In this document: piece by piece, positions 61,901-64,000 of the stretch
How the letters are laid out: each line of letters opens with the position of its first letter
Position numbering within the stretch: position 1 is the stretch's first letter
NCBI GenBank assembly: GCA_030704615.1
Contig: CM060732.1
Span: 45,181,053-45,245,052, forward strand
DNA: 64,000 nucleotides
Source of the DNA: Takakia lepidozioides
Lineage: Eukaryota > Streptophyta > Takakiopsida > Takakiales > Takakiaceae
Reading direction: 5' to 3'
Made by a program: the position numbers and the translations under genes
The notes under the pieces: generated by a model
Told to the model about the DNA's origin: nothing
What the model saw: only the letters and a program-made list of their open reading frames with translations
Database searches by the model: none

Positions 61901-63391
61901 ACCAAAGGTACTGAAATTTACCTATACATCATTTCATGCTACATCGACATTTTTTTGTCTCCTCACATGTCATTGTGTGAGAGGGTACAATCTGCTGCGA
62001 AGGTATCATTTTTTTTTCAGATTGTGGAAGTTGTGGCTATTCCACCACGAGGTGTATAATCTGAAATCCTTCTTCATTAGCAGGGAAGCATACTTGGATT
62101 TACAAATTTCATGCCACTACGTGGTTCTACTTATCAAATTGTTCAAGGATAAGTTTAATCATGTGCAAGTTCCTTTGAGCCTTGTTTGTTCAGATGTGTG
62201 TGAAATATTCTTCAGCAAAGTGGGAGGTATGTTACGGAATGAGAGGACATATGACGGGTGTGATTTGATTGAGAGTGCGGGAGCATTAACACGCATATCC
62301 GAGTTCGAGGCGAATCCAAAAGGACCCAAGTTCTCAAGAGCTCACAAGAAACAAGAACACATATGGTCTTCTTTGGAGAAGAAGCCAGGTATCCCCCTTG
62401 CTGATTTGTCCGACTTTTTCTACTGTCCCAATCGGATGATTGCATTGTGGAGGCTTTGAAAACTGGATTTCTAGAAGCGCAACTTTTATGCCATAAACTT
62501 GGGATGAAACCAAACAAAGCAACAAACTTGGATTGGTGGAATGAGCCATGGACAATTGAGAGACAAATGGAGGAGGAGGGTGATGATGTCGATGCCATAG
62601 ATTCTATTTGTCCTCTTAATGCAGACACACATATTCAAAATGAGGTCGTGGAAGATGAATTGGTGTGCGGGCCTTCGAATTCAATGGAGGATGTTTTGAG
62701 CCAACCTTTGGATGATCATGCGGAAGAGGTACTTGTTCAAAGTGAATTGAGACATACTCTGGATGCTGTCATTGATGAGTTTGAACAAGAGAAAGATGGA
62801 TCGAAGGCAGTGGTTCCATTTGTCAAAGTAGACGGGAAGACCATATTCAAAAGCACTTTGGTTAGCCAACTCAATGGCAACCCTACTCTATCCAAGGATA
62901 GATTGACACGAGTAAGAAGTGCATCGATGTTGTTTTGCCGAGAAAACAAACCAACTACCAACAACAAAGCCACGAGCTTGGGATTGGGTTCGGATTGTGC
63001 TGTATTTTTTGTTGATGGGGAGACTGCGATCCAAACTACAAACAGGAAAGGTAGACCAGGGAAAACCTGCAGAGGAGCAACCAAAGGCACTTGGTATTTG
63101 GGCAGGGTTCAAAGAATGCGGAAGAAAATCAATAAGCGGTTTGTAGAATGTAGGGATTCTGTTGATTTATTGGAGCGTCCTTCTCATATGGAGATTGGGT
63201 TAGCATGGTACCAAAAAATTCGAGGAGGGGTCTATACGTACGATTTGACGGATAACATGATGGTTGATTTGGATTCCATTATCGCGTTAGCATGTTTAAA
63301 GTACAATGTCAAGTCAAACACATATGTTCTTGATGCAAATGATCGAAAAGTCTTTGACAACTTTATCAAAGGCAATTTTTTTTTAAATTAA
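58982..63391 (+). pseudogene. Transposase gene of the TIR element, frame-broken
   Basis: Coding blocks in successive frames: 58,994-59,257 (from an acceptor at 58,981; EEELEVKVLLVGGDASPNRL), 59,254-59,682, 59,690-59,950 (VISPVNADEALDAKKNRVKE), 59,906-60,229 with a zinc-finger-like HVKGKTH and AT-hook-like KKRGRPPKP, 60,272-60,640 (HADCFRVSLDGEPFPNLRCS), 60,607-60,900 (basic coiled coil), 60,941-62,010 and 62,018-62,459. The last two form an RNase-H-like core: VAEDETVVKRLVRW, VGPIIGHASDGDSRRRKVML, GLHDQDFIHNGKKLVNPLD, VCSDVCEIFFSKVGG. The conserved acids in EDE, SDGD and CEIFF are candidates for the catalytic triad. Two breaks lie at homopolymers (G6 near 60,943; T9 at 62,009-62,017), so the gene may be intact in reality. 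Confidence 0.7.
62447..63391 (+). CDS. C-terminal part of the transposase or second ORF
   Basis: Open frame of 314 codons. An acidic region (EEEGDDVDAIDSICPLNADT) is followed by NRKGRPGKTCRGATKGTWYL, GRVQRMRKKINKRFVECRDS, then a C-terminal domain (YTYDLTDNMMVDLDSIIALA, YVLDANDRKVFDNFIKG). It overlaps the end of the preceding core block, so it is probably the natural C-terminus after one more frame break. Function not recognised. Confidence 0.55.
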   Translation: MEALKTGFLEAQLLCHKLGMKPNKATNLDWWNEPWTIERQMEEEGDDVDAIDSICPLNADTHIQNEVVEDELVCGPSNSMEDVLSQPLDDHAEEVLVQSELRHTLDAVIDEFEQEKDGSKAVVPFVKVDGKTIFKSTLVSQLNGNPTLSKDRLTRVRSASMLFCRENKPTTNNKATSLGLGSDCAVFFVDGETAIQTTNRKGRPGKTCRGATKGTWYLGRVQRMRKKINKRFVECRDSVDLLERPSHMEIGLAWYQKIRGGVYTYDLTDNMMVDLDSIIALACLKYNVKSNTYVLDANDRKVFDNFIKGNFFLN

Positions 63392-63479
63392 TTTGTTAGA
63401 TTTTATTATGTTTTAAATAAATAAATTCGATATAATATAAAAACATACATATACATATTGGAGGGTTATTTTTAATGAT

Positions 63480-63640
63480 GAAAAATGAGAATATACATAC
63501 AGAAGGGGGTACTTTCCAAAATTTGTAAATTTTTGTATATTTACAGGAGGGGATTTTATAATCTTCAAAAAGTATGTACAGAGGGGGTATAAATCAACCA
63601 CCCAGGCACTATACAGGGGGTTTTATTAGGCGACGAACGC
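63480..63640 (+). repeat. Right subterminal repeats of the transposon
   Basis: ACAGAAGGGGGTACT, ACAGGAGGGGATTTT, ACAGAGGGGGTATAAAT and ACAGGGGGTTTTATT recur at 30-50 bp spacing, in direct rather than inverted orientation relative to the left-end set. Confidence 0.65.
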
Positions 63641-63679
63641 ACGTGATACGCACAGTTTATAAAGAGTGCACCCCCCGGG

Positions 63680-64000
63680 GCTGCAAAGTTGCAGGAGTTG
63701 CTAGCTAGACCAGCCATTGAGCGTAGCATGGTGACTCCTGGAGTAGTCATGGTAGACAATCAGGATGAAGTGTTTCATTTGGGTGGCCCAACCGGGAGGA
63801 GGTATAGGCCACTGCAGGTCTTATTGGAATCGGGAGCACAACCATTGATGTTGGGGAGAGCAGCAATTGCAGGCTTGGGCCTTACAGAGGCGGATTTGGA
63901 GCCTTGCCTTTTCCAAATTCAAACATCTTTGGGTGGTTCAGAGAAGACGCGAGGGATTACACGCCATGAGCTCTTCATTCGAGATCATCCTACGGACAGC
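63680..64000 (+). mobile_element. Retrotransposon fragment, right part, runs off the window
   Basis: Continues the copy interrupted at 56,038: ARPAIERSMVTPGVVMVDNQ, RRYRPLQVLLESGAQPLMLG, CLFQIQTSLGGSEKTRGITR. Relative to the other copy (LLDSGAQ) the catalytic Asp of the protease is Glu here, so this copy is probably inactive. A downstream methyltransferase module, if present, lies beyond the window. Confidence 0.88.

Larger units (their letters stand above)
56039..63679 (+). mobile_element. 7,641-bp TIR DNA transposon inserted in a retrotransposon
   Basis: Ends are perfect 16-bp inverted repeats: CCCGGGGGGTGCACTC at 56,039-56,054 and its complement at 63,664-63,679. The insertion is flanked by GCTGCAAA at 56,031-56,038 and 63,680-63,687. 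Deleting the element and one duplication restores ...WQAAAAKLQELLARPAI..., matching the other copy of the host retroelement. Eight-base duplications are known for hAT, P and Zisupton-type elements; the superfamily is left open. The element contains a SINE, a LINE, OSB-like DNA and a transposase gene. Confidence 0.92.

Overview
The window looks like nuclear DNA of a land plant, most likely a seed-free one (bryophyte, lycophyte or fern grade). Intron-rich genes for typical plant proteins (an EDR2-like PH/START protein, a RUS/DUF647 protein, sucrose-phosphatase, a PPR-DYW editing factor, OSB-type PDF motifs) sit among decayed retroelements and DNA transposons. The extremely homogeneous PLS repeats of the DYW protein and a methyltransferase-carrying retroelement argue against a compact angiosperm genome. 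No species is claimed. All exon models below were made by eye from splice sites, phase and family conservation; most internal exons are phase-consistent.

Layout. 0-5 kb: 5' two thirds of an EDR2-like gene (-), running off the left edge. 5-15.8 kb: gene-poor and AT-rich, with short tandem repeats and one decayed coiled-coil ORF. 15.8-23.6 kb: RUS-family gene (-) with a tandemly duplicated 79-nt exon, facing away from a complete 9-exon CSA/ERCC8 WD40 gene (+, 24.2-28.5 kb) across about 630 bp. 29.1-33.8 kb: a chimeric gene (-) in which exons for three OSB PDF motifs splice in frame into a long PPR-E-DYW exon. 35.3-44.7 kb: a sucrose-phosphatase gene (-) flanked by two copies of a roughly 490-bp sequence in inverted orientation. 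45.2-45.9 kb: an EVE-domain (THYN1-like) gene (-) with one frame break. 47.9-51.9 kb: a 5S rRNA relic next to an LTR-retrotransposon remnant (-) with gag, protease and a DNMT-type C5-cytosine methyltransferase. 52.5-53.3 kb: CACAGCC minisatellite. 54.7-55.8 kb: unidentified coding remnant (-).

The right end is a nest of insertions. A second copy of the same retrotransposon family (+) is split by a 7,641-bp DNA transposon (56,039-63,679) with perfect 16-bp terminal inverted repeats and an 8-bp target duplication. Removing the insertion and one duplication restores the protease-region reading frame. The transposon contains a tRNA-like SINE, a rearranged LINE, DNA related to the OSB PDF exons of the 29-34 kb gene, and a frame-broken gene with an RNase-H-like transposase core.

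Most notable: (1) the PDFx3-PPR-DYW fusion; (2) the methyltransferase in the retroelement; (3) the RUS exon pair that cannot both be spliced in; (4) the nested transposon and its OSB-like sequence. Several coding blocks are broken by single-base shifts. Two of the transposon breaks lie at homopolymers, so some may be sequencing errors.
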